Source: Xylophilus ampelinus
GTDB taxonomy: Bacteria > Pseudomonadota > Gammaproteobacteria > Burkholderiales > Burkholderiaceae_C
Direction: 5' to 3'
NCBI RefSeq assembly: GCF_003217575.1
Contig: NZ_QJTC01000006.1
Span: 1-64,000 of the forward strand
Length of the DNA: 64,000 nucleotides
A model generated the notes under the pieces. It saw only the letters and a list, made by a program, of their open reading frames with translations. It made no database searches and was not told the DNA's origin. Made by a program: the position numbers and the translations under genes. Within the stretch, counting starts at the first letter, position 1. Every line of letters begins with the position of its first letter. Of the stretch, positions 9,749 through 17,837 are shown piece by piece.

Positions 9749-10615
9749 CTACATCCTCAGGGCGCGCCAGAGCATCGCCGGGGCGTCGCGGGCGCCCACC
9801 GTCGGCCGGGTGTTCAGCGTCGCATGGTCCAGCGCCGCGATGCGGTCGAGGATGCGCAGCCCGCCCTGCACCACCAGCCGCAGCTCCCAGCCGGCCCGGC
9901 CGGGGATGCGGTGCACCAGCGGCGCGCCGCGCAGCATCTCGGCCCGGGCCCAGGCGCAGCAGTCGGCGATCAGCGCGGTGGCGGCGGGCGTCTGGCGCAG
10001 GGCGCGCAGGTCGGCCGCGGGCACGCCGTGGGCGCGGCGGTCGGCAGCGCAGAGGTAGTAGCGGCCGCGGGGAATGTCGACCGACAGGTCCTGCCAGAAG
10101 TTGACCAGCTGCAGCGCGCTGCAGATCGCATCGCTCTCGGCCAGCGCGGCCTCGCCCCGCACGCCGTAGAGGTGCAGCAGCAGCCGGCCGACCGGGTTGG
10201 CCGAGCGGCGGCAGTAGTCGAGCAGTTCGGCCCGGTCGGCATAGCCCTCGCGGTCGCGGGTCTTGCGGACGTCCTGCAGGAAGGCGTCGAGCAGGTCGCC
10301 CAGCAACGGCACCGGCAGCCGCCACCGTGCGATGGCGCCGGCCAGCGGGCCGAAGACGGCGGGCCATCGGCCCGACACAGGCCGGCCAGCGGCGGCGGCG
10401 TACAGGTCCTGCCGGTAGGCCTGCAGGTCGGCGATGCGCGCATCGGGCGCGGCCTCGCCCTCGTCGGCGATGTCGTCGGCGGTGCGGGCGAAGCCGTAGA
10501 GCGCCGCGATCGGCGGGCGCAGGGCGGGCGGGCACAGCCACGAGGCGACGGGGAAGTTCTCGTAGTGCGCCGGCGGCTCGGCGGTGGTGGGCGGAGAGGG
10601 CAGAGGTGTGGGCAC
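9749..10615 (-). CDS. hpnC: squalene synthase HpnC (hydroxysqualene-forming)
   Basis: Squalene/phytoene synthase-family protein of 288 residues that converts presqualene diphosphate to hydroxysqualene. Motifs are ARTADDIADE near residue 45 and NFWQDLSVD near residue 170. The N-terminus has the family-typical HYENFPVASWL. It is first gene of the hpnCDE operon and is divergent from the RND efflux operon. No squalene-hopene cyclase gene is present in the window. Confidence 0.92.
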   Translation of the reverse strand: MPTPLPSPPTTAEPPAHYENFPVASWLCPPALRPPIAALYGFARTADDIADEGEAAPDARIADLQAYRQDLYAAAAGRPVSGRWPAVFGPLAGAIARWRLPVPLLGDLLDAFLQDVRKTRDREGYADRAELLDYCRRSANPVGRLLLHLYGVRGEAALAESDAICSALQLVNFWQDLSVDIPRGRYYLCAADRRAHGVPAADLRALRQTPAATALIADCCAWARAEMLRGAPLVHRIPGRAGWELRLVVQGGLRILDRIAALDHATLNTRPTVGARDAPAMLWRALRM

Positions 10616-10682
10616 GCCGCGATTGTGCGCAATCGCCTTGCCCGGCCCGGCAGGGCCGCATGGACCGGGTGGCGAAGGGTGG

Positions 10683-10711
10683 TTGACGTGTGTAAGCCGA
10701 TGAAATAGATT
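10683..10711 (+). promoter_or_regulatory. sigma70-type promoter for the RND operon
   Basis: TTGACG (10683-10688), a 17-base spacer, then TAGATT (10706-10711), in an AT-rich patch about 50 bases before the adaptor gene. The downstream sequence to 10735 is also AT-rich and could hold a repressor site, but I see no perfect palindrome. Confidence 0.5.
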
Positions 10712-10759
10712 ACTAACCCGTAAGTCATTAAATTGTACGGACCCCGGTCCGCATGCGCC

Positions 10760-11995
10760 ATGCCTCCTCGCGTTTCGCAGGTCCGCCTTCGCTTCTTCGC
10801 AAGGCCTCTTGCCGTGGCGTTGGCTGCCGCGCTCGCCGCCTGCTCCCGGCCCGCGCCGCCCGAGGAGCCGATCCGATCGGTGAAGCTGGTGACGGTGGAG
10901 CGCACCGACGCGCAGGCCGGCCAGGTCTTCGCCGGCGAGGTGCGCGCCCGGGTCGAGTCGCGTATCGGCTTTCGGGTCGGCGGCAAGATCCTCAGGCGCC
11001 AGGCCGAGGTGGGCCAGCGGGTGCGGCCGGGCCAGGTGCTGGCGCAGCTCGATCCGCAGGACCTGCGGCTGGCGGCCGACGCGGGCCGGGCCCAGGTGGC
11101 GTCGGCCCGCACCAGCTACGAGCTGGCGGCGGCCGATGTCAAGCGCTACTCGCAGCTCGAGAGCCAGAACTTCATCAGCGGCGCCGAGCTGGAGCGGCGC
11201 GAATCGACCCTGCGGGCGGCCAAGGCGGCGCTCGACCAGTCGCAGGCGCAGCTATCGTCCCAGGGCAACCAGGCCGGCTATGCCGACCTGAAGGCCGACG
11301 CGCCGGGCGTGGTCACCGCTATCGAGGCCGAGGCCGGCCAGGTGGTGAGCGCCGGCACGCCGGTGGTGCGGGTGGCGGTGGACGGCGTGCGCGACGCGGT
11401 CTTCGCGGTGCCCGAGAACCAGGTCGGCCGCTTCGCCGTCGGCCAGCAGATGCAGGTGCGCACCTGGGCGGGTGCCGCCCCCCTGGCCGGCAAGGTGCGC
11501 GAGGTGGGCGCCAGCGCCGATCCGGTGACCCGCACCTTCACCGTCAAGGTGGCGCTGCAGGGCGCGCCCGGCGATGTGCCGCCGCTGGGCACCACCGTGT
11601 CGGTGCTGCCGCAGCATGCGGCGGGCGACGCGCCGCCGGTGATCCGCATCCCCAGCTCCGCGCTGCGGCAGGACGGCGGCAAGACCGCGGTGTGGGTGCT
11701 GGACGCATCCTCGATGACGGTGCGCTCCCAGCCGATCGCCGTCGGCAGCGTGGACGGCAACGACGCGGTGGTGACCCATGGTCTGGAGCCCGGCATGCGG
11801 GTCGTGGCCGCCGGGGTGCATGTGCTGGCGCCGGGGCAGAAAGTCACCATTTATGAAGGAAAAAGCTCCGAGGCCGGCACCGGACGCCGGCAGCCTGCTA
11901 TGGATAACGTAGCAAGCGGCACGGCAGTACCTGCAGTGCCGGCAATGGCGCCCGCATCCGCGCCGGCTGCAGCGCCCGCAGCGCCGGCGAAGTGA
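10760..11995 (+). CDS. RND efflux periplasmic adaptor (MFP) lipoprotein
   Basis: Membrane fusion protein of 411 residues that links an RND pump to an outer-membrane channel. The N-terminus is a lipoprotein signal ending LAAC, so Cys28 is the expected lipidated residue. It has the biotinyl-lipoyl-like start (SRIGFRVGGKI ... VRPGQVLAQLDP), an alpha-hairpin (about 95-165) and a beta-barrel. The C-terminal 30 residues are a low-complexity Ala/Pro tail, and one GCTA palindrome lies in its code. The ATG at 10760 is preferred over an upstream TTG. The permease starts 7 bases after the stop. Confidence 0.88.
   Translation: MPPRVSQVRLRFFARPLAVALAAALAACSRPAPPEEPIRSVKLVTVERTDAQAGQVFAGEVRARVESRIGFRVGGKILRRQAEVGQRVRPGQVLAQLDPQDLRLAADAGRAQVASARTSYELAAADVKRYSQLESQNFISGAELERRESTLRAAKAALDQSQAQLSSQGNQAGYADLKADAPGVVTAIEAEAGQVVSAGTPVVRVAVDGVRDAVFAVPENQVGRFAVGQQMQVRTWAGAAPLAGKVREVGASADPVTRTFTVKVALQGAPGDVPPLGTTVSVLPQHAAGDAPPVIRIPSSALRQDGGKTAVWVLDASSMTVRSQPIAVGSVDGNDAVVTHGLEPGMRVVAAGVHVLAPGQKVTIYEGKSSEAGTGRRQPAMDNVASGTAVPAVPAMAPASAPAAAPAAPAK
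11896..11914. repeat. TGCTA..TAGCA palindrome, copy 2
   Basis: Inverted repeat TGCTA, nine bases, TAGCA, inside the coding sequence for the C-terminal tail of the efflux adaptor. Its local AT-richness contrasts with the surrounding gene. Confidence 0.55.
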
Positions 11996-12002
11996 GGCCG
12001 CG

Positions 12003-15000
12003 ATGACACCGCCCGACGCGCCTCCCGCCGTCCAGGACGCGTCCGCACCGGCCCCCGGCCTGGCGCCGCCCCGGGAAGGCTTCAACCTCTCCCGCTGGGC
12101 GCTGGAGCATGCGGCGCTCACCCGCTACCTGCTGGTCGCCTTCATGGTGCTGGGCTTCGCCTCGTACTTCCAGCTGGGTCAGGACGAAGACCCGCCCTTC
12201 ACCTTCCGCGCGATGGTGGTCCGCACCTACTGGCCCGGCGCCACCGCCGAGCAGGTGGCCGAACAGATCACCAGCCGGCTGGAGCGCACCCTGCAGGAGG
12301 TGCCCAACGCCGACCGTATCCGCAGCTACTCCAAGCCCGGCGAGTCGCAGATCATCTTCGAGCTGAAGGACAGCTCACGCCCGTCCGACGTGCCCAACGC
12401 CTGGTACACCGTGCGCAAGAAGATCGGCGATATGCGCTACATGCTGCCCGGCAACATCCAGGGCCCGTTCTTCAACGACGAGTTCGGCGATGTCTACGGC
12501 GTGATCTACGCGCTGGAGACCGACGGCTTCTCGGAGGCCGAGCGCCGCCAGCTGGCCGAGGACGTGCGCCAGCGGCTGCTGCGGGTCCAGGACACCGCCA
12601 AGGTCGAACTCTTCGGCGTGCAGGACGAGAAGATCTTCATCGAGATCCCGCGCCAGCGCCTGGCCCAGCTGGGCCTGAACCTGAACGCGGTGATCGACCA
12701 GCTGGGCCAGCAGAACGCGGTGGAGAGCGCCGGCCTGGTGCAGACGCCGGGCGACATCGTGCAGTTGCGGGTCGAGGGCGCCTTCGAGGCGGTGGCGCAG
12801 CTGCGGGCGATGCCGGTCCGCGGCAGCTCGGGCCACCAGCTGCGGCTGGGCGACATCGCCGAGATCCGCCGCGGCACGGTCGATCCGCCCTCGGTGAAGG
12901 TGCGCCACCAGGGCCGCGAGGTGATCGCGCTCGGCGTGTCGATGGCCAAGGGCGGCGACATCGTCGCCCTCGGCAAGGCGCTGCGCGCCACCGTCGCCGA
13001 CCTGGAGAAGACGCTGCCCGCCGGTGCCCGGCTGGTGCAGGTGCAGGACCAGCCGGCGGCGGTGACCGCGTCGGTGAGCGAGTTCGTGCACGTGCTGATC
13101 GAGGCGGTGGTGATCGTGCTGGCGGTGAGCTTCATCAGCCTGGGCCTGCACCGCAAGGCCGGCGCGCGGCGCTGGTGGCAGGGCTACACGCTCGACGTGC
13201 GGCCGGGGCTGGTGGTGGGCATCACCATCCCGCTGGTGCTGTCGGTCACGTTCCTGGCGATGCACTACTGGGGCATCGGGCTGCACAAGATCTCGCTCGG
13301 CTCGCTGATCATCGCGCTGGGCCTGCTGGTGGACGACGCGATCATCGCGGTCGAGATGATGGTCCGCAAGATGGAGGAGGGCTACGACAAGGCCCGTGCC
13401 GCCACCTTCGCCTACGAGATCACCGCGATGCCGATGCTCACCGGCACGCTGATCACCGCGGCGGGTTTCCTGCCGATCGGCATCGCCAAATCGGTCACCG
13501 GCGAATACACCTTCGCGATCTTCGCGGTGACGGTGGTGGCGCTGGTGCTGAGCTGGCTGGTGTCGGTGTACTTCGTGCCCTACCTCGGCACGCTGCTGCT
13601 CAAGCCGCATCCGCACCATGCGGGTCAGACCGGCGGTGCCGAAGGCGCCCAGGGCCAGCCGCACGAGATGTTCGACAGCGCCTTCTACAACCGCTTCCGC
13701 CGCACGGTGGGCTGGTGCGTGGCCCACCGCTGGATCACCATCGGCGCCACCGTGGGCATCTTCGCCCTGGGGCTGGTCGGCATGGGGCAGGTGCAGCAGC
13801 AGTTTTTCCCGGATTCGACCCGGCCCGAGATCATGGTCGACCTGTGGTCGCCCGAGGGCACGCCCTTCAGCGCCAGCGAGGACATCGCCCGGCGGGTCGA
13901 GGCGCGGCTGCAGCAGGAGGCGGGCATCCGCAGCATCAGCACCTGGGTGGGCTCGGGCGTGCCGCGCTTCTACCTGCCGCTGGACCAGGTGTTCCCGCAG
14001 GCCAACGTGTCGCAGCTGATCGTGCTGCCCGACGACCTGGCCACGCGCGAGGTGCTGCGCCGCCGGTTGCCGGCGATCCTGGCGAGCGAGTTCCCCGAGG
14101 TGCGGGGCCGGGTCAAGCTGCTGCCGAGCGGCCCGCCGGTGGCCTACCCGGTGCAGTTCCGGGTGGTGGGGACCGACCCGGCGGTGCTGCGCACACTGGC
14201 CGACGCGGTCAAGGCCGAGATGCGCAAGAGCGCCAACACCCGCGGCACCAACGACAACTGGAACGAGTCGGTCAAGTCGGTGCGGCTGGAGATCGATCAG
14301 GACAAGGCGCGGGTGCTGGGCGTCACAAGCCAGTCGATCGCGCTGGCCACCCGCACGCTCTACAGCGGCAACACCGTCGGCCAGTTCCGCGAAGGCGATC
14401 GGCTGATCGAGATCGTGATGCGCCAGCCGCTGGCCGAGCGCGACGCGGTCTCCGACATGGACAACGCCTATGTCACCACCGCCACCGGCCAGTCGATCCC
14501 GCTGCTGCAGATCGCCCGGCCCACGCTGGCCTGGGAGTACGGCGTGCTGTGGCGGCAGAACCGCGAATACGCGGTCACGGTGCAGGCCGACATCGCCGAG
14601 GGGCTGCAGGGCGCCACGGTGACGCAGGAACTGCTGCCCGCGCTGCGCAAGCTGGAGGCGGACTGGCAGCAGAACGGCCGCGCCGGCTACCGGATCGAGG
14701 TGGCGGGCGAGGTGGAGGAGAGCAGCAAGGGTTCGGCCTCGATCGCCGCGGGCGTGCCGATCATGCTGTTCGCCGTCTTCACCCTGCTGATGCTGCAGTT
14801 GCACAGCTTCAGCCGCGCGCTGCTGGTGTTCATCACCGGGCCGCTGGGCATCGCGGGCGTGGCGGCGGCGCTGATCCTTCTGGGGCGGCCGTTCGGCTTC
14901 GTGGCGCTGCTCGGCGTGATCGCGCTGATGGGCATGATCCAGCGCAACTCGGTGATCCTGATCGACCAGATCGAGCAGGAGCGGGCCCGCGGCGTGCCGG

Positions 15001-15230
15001 CCTGGGACGCGATCGTCGAATCGGCGGTTCGGCGGCTGCGGCCGATCGTGCTGACCGCCGCGGCCGCGGTGCTGGCGATGATCCCGCTGTCGCGCAGCGT
15101 GTTCTGGGGGCCGATGGCGGTGGCCATCATGGGCGGCCTGGTGGTGGCCACCGTGCTGACCCTGCTGTCCCTGCCGGCGATGTACGCCGCATGGTTCCGG
15201 GTGAAGCGCGAACCGCCCGCCCGCGCATGA
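12003..15230 (+). CDS. RND efflux transporter permease
   Basis: Inner-membrane RND pump of 1075 residues, the usual size for the AcrB/MdtBC superfamily. One N-terminal helix is followed by a large periplasmic domain (about 70-340) and a block of helices; the pattern then repeats, with a second periplasmic domain from about 600 to 900. In the membrane block, GLLVDDAIIAVEMMVRKME carries the acidic pair used for proton relay. It probably works with the adaptor just upstream. No outer-membrane channel gene follows. Sequence style is closer to multidrug or metabolite RND pumps than to metal pumps; substrate unknown. Confidence 0.9.
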   Translation: MTPPDAPPAVQDASAPAPGLAPPREGFNLSRWALEHAALTRYLLVAFMVLGFASYFQLGQDEDPPFTFRAMVVRTYWPGATAEQVAEQITSRLERTLQEVPNADRIRSYSKPGESQIIFELKDSSRPSDVPNAWYTVRKKIGDMRYMLPGNIQGPFFNDEFGDVYGVIYALETDGFSEAERRQLAEDVRQRLLRVQDTAKVELFGVQDEKIFIEIPRQRLAQLGLNLNAVIDQLGQQNAVESAGLVQTPGDIVQLRVEGAFEAVAQLRAMPVRGSSGHQLRLGDIAEIRRGTVDPPSVKVRHQGREVIALGVSMAKGGDIVALGKALRATVADLEKTLPAGARLVQVQDQPAAVTASVSEFVHVLIEAVVIVLAVSFISLGLHRKAGARRWWQGYTLDVRPGLVVGITIPLVLSVTFLAMHYWGIGLHKISLGSLIIALGLLVDDAIIAVEMMVRKMEEGYDKARAATFAYEITAMPMLTGTLITAAGFLPIGIAKSVTGEYTFAIFAVTVVALVLSWLVSVYFVPYLGTLLLKPHPHHAGQTGGAEGAQGQPHEMFDSAFYNRFRRTVGWCVAHRWITIGATVGIFALGLVGMGQVQQQFFPDSTRPEIMVDLWSPEGTPFSASEDIARRVEARLQQEAGIRSISTWVGSGVPRFYLPLDQVFPQANVSQLIVLPDDLATREVLRRRLPAILASEFPEVRGRVKLLPSGPPVAYPVQFRVVGTDPAVLRTLADAVKAEMRKSANTRGTNDNWNESVKSVRLEIDQDKARVLGVTSQSIALATRTLYSGNTVGQFREGDRLIEIVMRQPLAERDAVSDMDNAYVTTATGQSIPLLQIARPTLAWEYGVLWRQNREYAVTVQADIAEGLQGATVTQELLPALRKLEADWQQNGRAGYRIEVAGEVEESSKGSASIAAGVPIMLFAVFTLLMLQLHSFSRALLVFITGPLGIAGVAAALILLGRPFGFVALLGVIALMGMIQRNSVILIDQIEQERARGVPAWDAIVESAVRRLRPIVLTAAAAVLAMIPLSRSVFWGPMAVAIMGGLVVATVLTLLSLPAMYAAWFRVKREPPARA

Positions 15231-15337
15231 AGAATCGCGGCGCCGGAGGAATCGGTCTTCCGGCACGCTAAAATCCCGGGTTGACCGATTCGCACATGTG
15301 TCGCTTGACCGGGACACGTGGGGCTTTTTCTCAGTTT

Positions 15338-15424
15338 GCGCGGGTGGCGAAATTGGTAGACGCACCAGGTTTAGGTCCTGACGCCAGCAATGGTGTGGGG
15401 GTTCGAGTCCCCCCCCGCGCACCA
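15338..15424 (+). tRNA. tRNA-Leu (UAG)
   Basis: Complete 87-base leucine tRNA with long variable arm and encoded CCA. The acceptor GCGCGGG (15338-15344) pairs with CCCGCGC (15414-15420). The anticodon loop TTTAGGT gives UAG. Its 3' end is the left copy of a 16-bp repeat that also appears at 17838, and an island lies between the two. Confidence 0.95.
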
Positions 15425-15426
15425 CG
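15411..15426. repeat. attL-like repeat (3' end of tRNA-Leu)
   Basis: Sixteen bases, CCCCCCGCGCACCACG, covering the T-arm side of the acceptor stem, CCA and two bases beyond. Repeated exactly at 17838-17853. Confidence 0.6.
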
Positions 15427-15472
15427 GGCATGCATCAGCGTTTTGCGCCGATCGTCACATTCCCGGTTCTGG

Positions 15473-15504
15473 GCCCGTTTCTCCCCGGAGGAACGGGCTT
15501 CTTT
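15473..15504 (+). terminator. terminator after tRNA-Leu
   Basis: GCCCGTT (15473-15479) pairs with AACGGGC (15492-15498), with extra pairing inside, followed by TTCTTT. It is placed to end the tRNA transcript. Confidence 0.55.
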
Positions 15505-15594
15505 GCCCGTCCGTAGCCAAGAAATCGGCCTCCATGAAAGCCGATACGATGCATCCGCGATCTGGAGCCGAAGTTGCTGCGTTGATCGGTCGCG

Positions 15595-16059
15595 CTACAC
15601 CACCGAGCTCAAGCCGCGAATGCGCGATGCCAACCGGGCCAATTCGTCATCGTCCGCACGTCGATGGTCGTGAGAAGAAATATAGCCTTCGTACCTCGGA
15701 AAGTATTTGTCGACATTCGATTTGATGGGCCGCCAATCACCCGCGGTCCCGTGCATCGGAAAGAGCTTGACGTGCGCGTGGTTGATGCCGAACCCCTCCA
15801 TCATGCACCCCGTGCGCCCCACGTCATCAAAAGCCTTGTCCAGACGCAAAGCGACAGTCTTTGCCGCGATCATCAGATCCGAGAGTACGGAGTCTTGAAG
15901 TTCGAATAGATAGCTCGGCCGATGCTCCTTGGTGATCACCACACTGAAACCGGGGGTATTCGGAAAAATCGAAAGAAAGGCTAGATGCTTTTCATCTTCC
16001 CAGATTTTATGGGCGGGAAGTTTACCGCTGACGATTGAACAGAAAATACAATCTTCCAT
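15595..16059 (-). CDS. HIT-family hydrolase, possible MccH-like self-immunity
   Basis: Histidine-triad superfamily protein of 154 residues. Early CIFCSIVSGKLPAHKIWED is the standard HIT start; the active-site stretch is NHAHVKLFPMHG near residue 92, in which the third His of the usual HxHxH is Lys. HIT enzymes cleave nucleoside phosphoramidates, and histidine-triad hydrolases (MccH) are known to inactivate microcin C-type peptide-nucleotides. The gene starts 12 bases after the E1-like gene on the same strand and shares its low GC. Function as immunity is inference from that pairing; a general nucleotide hydrolase role is the alternative. Confidence 0.75.
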   Translation of the reverse strand: MEDCIFCSIVSGKLPAHKIWEDEKHLAFLSIFPNTPGFSVVITKEHRPSYLFELQDSVLSDLMIAAKTVALRLDKAFDDVGRTGCMMEGFGINHAHVKLFPMHGTAGDWRPIKSNVDKYFPRYEGYISSHDHRRADDDELARLASRIRGLSSVV

Positions 16060-16071
16060 ATCAGTGAAGGT

Positions 16072-17013
16072 CTATTGTTGGTTCGCTAATCTGTTGCTGC
16101 GCCATGCATAGTTGACATTGACACTGTCTAACGAATGACGATCCGAAAGATAGTTTAAACATAGGGATGAAATTGCTCCTGCAATTTCCGTGTTGGCCGG
16201 TCCAAAGCTAGGCGCAATGATGTTGGGGCCTCTTGACCAATTTATACTGCTAGTGCCTATCTCGCATGATGAAAACCTTGCGAAGTAGCACGAGTATCTG
16301 TGAAAATATGCGTCTGATACGACGAAAGCCCGGGAGAGGGCTGCGATATTGGCGCTAATTCCGAGTGGCTCGTCCGCGATGACGATACATGCATCGTGAG
16401 CATCTGCCAACGACACAATACTATTAATGTCTAACAACGATGACTCCGTTGAAACATCGATGTCAGAATAGCGAGCAAAAATTTCACTTCTCAGGACATT
16501 TACTTTAGGTAAGCCAATATGCTGCTTTGTCCAGAAGAACTGCCTGTTCAAGTTGCTTTCTTCGATGGTATCGTGATCAATCAACGTTAATTTCGCGACG
16601 CCAGCGCCAGCTAGATTCATTGCCGCGAGGGATCCAATGCCCCCACACCCGATGATCACCACGTTGGCCGAAGCAATGTTACACACCTTCTTGATTAAAT
16701 CGGCACAGTTCGACGATTCGGTGCATAAATAGGATGTAGTTCTACTCAGGCGCGGATTTTTTAGGTAGGCCGCGGACTGAGCAACTTCTTCTGCAGATCC
16801 GAATAATATCGACCCACTTTTAATCAGTGCTTCCCAAAAACTCTCTGCCCCGTCGGGCTTGAAGGACGCAATTCCATCTCGGCTATTGATGTAAATTTTC
16901 TCGCCGTCATTGCCAATTACGGTGGAGGGGATACACAGGCCGACAATGTTGCCTCCAACCGAAACGATTCCATCACGAACGTGATTTCGATCGTCCATGA
17001 ATTGATTGATCAT
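16072..17013 (-). CDS. ThiF/E1-like adenylyltransferase, MccB-like
   Basis: E1-superfamily protein of 313 residues. An N-terminal ~90-residue domain resembling the MccB peptide clamp ends in LSR, like the RYSR of MccB. The ATP-binding Rossmann domain follows: VVIIGCGGIGSLAAMNLAGA (about 115-134), then LIDHDTIEESNLNRQ with the arginine finger and a conserved Lys in GLPKVNV. MccB adenylates the C-terminal Asn of a short ribosomal peptide to make microcin C. Unlike E. coli MccB (350 residues), this protein lacks the CxxC zinc ligands and is shorter at the C-terminus. It could instead serve another peptide-activating system. It has no clear ribosome site and follows an attenuator hairpin. Confidence 0.75.
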   Translation of the reverse strand: MINQFMDDRNHVRDGIVSVGGNIVGLCIPSTVIGNDGEKIYINSRDGIASFKPDGAESFWEALIKSGSILFGSAEEVAQSAAYLKNPRLSRTTSYLCTESSNCADLIKKVCNIASANVVIIGCGGIGSLAAMNLAGAGVAKLTLIDHDTIEESNLNRQFFWTKQHIGLPKVNVLRSEIFARYSDIDVSTESSLLDINSIVSLADAHDACIVIADEPLGISANIAALSRAFVVSDAYFHRYSCYFARFSSCEIGTSSINWSRGPNIIAPSFGPANTEIAGAISSLCLNYLSDRHSLDSVNVNYAWRSNRLANQQ

Positions 17014-17025
17014 AGGGCTAAATAT

Positions 17026-17053
17026 AAAAGGGTAGGGATTTGGCCCCTACCCT
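17026..17053 (-). terminator. attenuator-like terminator between peptide gene and E1 gene
   Basis: Nine-base perfect stem AGGGTAGGG (17045-17053 read on the minus strand) with CCCTACCCT (17029-17037), a 7-base loop, then TTTT on the minus strand. It lies 8 bases after the peptide gene stop and 12 bases before the E1 start. A leaky terminator at this place would make the peptide mRNA more abundant than the enzyme mRNA, as described between mccA and mccB. Confidence 0.7.
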
Positions 17054-17061
17054 GACGTCAA

Positions 17062-17346
17062 TTAATTGACCCCGTAGAATATCCATCCGCCTGCGCCGAT
17101 ATCGTCTTGCGCAATACTTGCGGAGATGACTTCACCGATGGGATGCCATGTGATCGTTTCCGCATTCGCCGACGTGATTAAATTCCTGTCGGACGCTGTG
17201 AGATTCGAAGCTGGCAGCGCCTAAAGCATAGGGGCTTCGGTTGCGATGCTCCCAGAGGCAGGTTCCTTATTCAGAAATGAGGCTTGAGCGCCTGATGCCG
17301 CCAGAACCAGCGTCGTGATGGCGAGCGACGTTTTCTTGCTAATCAT
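17062..17346 (-). CDS. candidate peptide precursor, split by in-frame TAG
   Basis: Strong ribosome site (AAGGAGA, five bases before ATG at 17346). The first 41 codons encode a Sec-type signal peptide (MISKKTSLAITTLVLAASGA then QA, cleavage expected after residue 22) and 19 more residues. Codon 42 is TAG (17221-17223). The same frame then runs open for 52 codons to TAA at 17062 and ends ...GGWIFYGVN, so the last residue is Asn, the residue that MccB activates. The two halves read as one protein, so the TAG may be a recent nonsense mutation, a readthrough codon or a sequence error. The product as written is a 41-residue secreted peptide. No homologue is recognised. Confidence 0.55.
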
Positions 17347-17358
17347 GCTTTCTCCTTC

Positions 17359-17380
17359 AAAAAAACCTGCCACATGCAGG
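17359..17380 (-). terminator. leader hairpin with T7 before the peptide gene
   Basis: CCTGC, five-base loop, GCAGG, then seven Ts on the minus strand, ending just before the ribosome site of the peptide gene. The stem is short, so it may attenuate rather than stop transcription. Confidence 0.35.
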
Positions 17381-17393
17381 GGCTTTTAATGCT

Positions 17394-17417
17394 CGGGTAC
17401 CCGATATTCCTTGTCAA
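17394..17417 (-). promoter_or_regulatory. possible promoter and operator of the island operon
   Basis: A perfect -35 hexamer TTGACA (17417-17412, minus strand) and a perfect ten-base palindrome CGGGTACCCG (17394-17403) where a spacer or operator would be. No convincing -10 is seen at 17 bases. Confidence 0.35.
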
Positions 17418-17837
17418 CTAAGCCGTTTCATGTGTTTTCGTATGTCGCAAAATGTTGCATTTAAAACGCCGGCCTGATTTATGCGACCCGACGCGGTTAC
17501 CCCGCCGAGGGGTCTTGCGCACTGCCGAAATAGAAACGGGCAGACGTTTCGTGCGTTGGGTGGTGTCCGGCGATGGCGCATGCTTCCAAAGCGGGGGGCC
17601 TTTTGAGTGGAACAGTTCTGGATCGACGAGGGTGAAGACACCGCCAGCATCGCGAACGCGCCATCGGCGCGCGGACGCGAAGCACGTCCTCGTTCTGCCC
17701 TCGCGCCAGCCCGGGCAGGAACACAGCGGGCAACCGTTAGAATTCGAGGTTGCATTTTTGCAGGACGGCGCTGACCCATCCCGCGCAACTCCCGCATACC
17801 TTGCGCAAGGTGTTGATTCTTAAGCGTTTAAGACTCT
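17418..17837. other. island right part, no supported gene
   Basis: Two overlapping open frames (17414-17797 minus, 17452-17823 plus) exist, but neither has a ribosome site, a family pattern or sensible composition. GC is intermediate between island and chromosome. It may hold decayed integrase or the tig promoter; I see neither clearly. Confidence 0.4.

Noticed and set aside
10760-15230. RND pump as exporter of the island peptide
   Set aside because: Opposite strand, normal GC, its own promoter, and outside the repeat-bounded island; nothing connects them except distance.
12375-15431. 1018-codon open frame opposite the RND permease
   Set aside because: His/Arg/Gln-rich low-complexity translation typical of antisense shadows; the plus strand encodes a full RND pump.
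17062-17223. Independent start for the Asn-ending 52-codon part
   Set aside because: No ATG, GTG or TTG in frame with a ribosome site after the TAG, so separate translation is not supported.
17414-17823. Overlapping 120-codon frames in the island right part
   Set aside because: No ribosome site, no recognisable motif, frames on both strands equally long.
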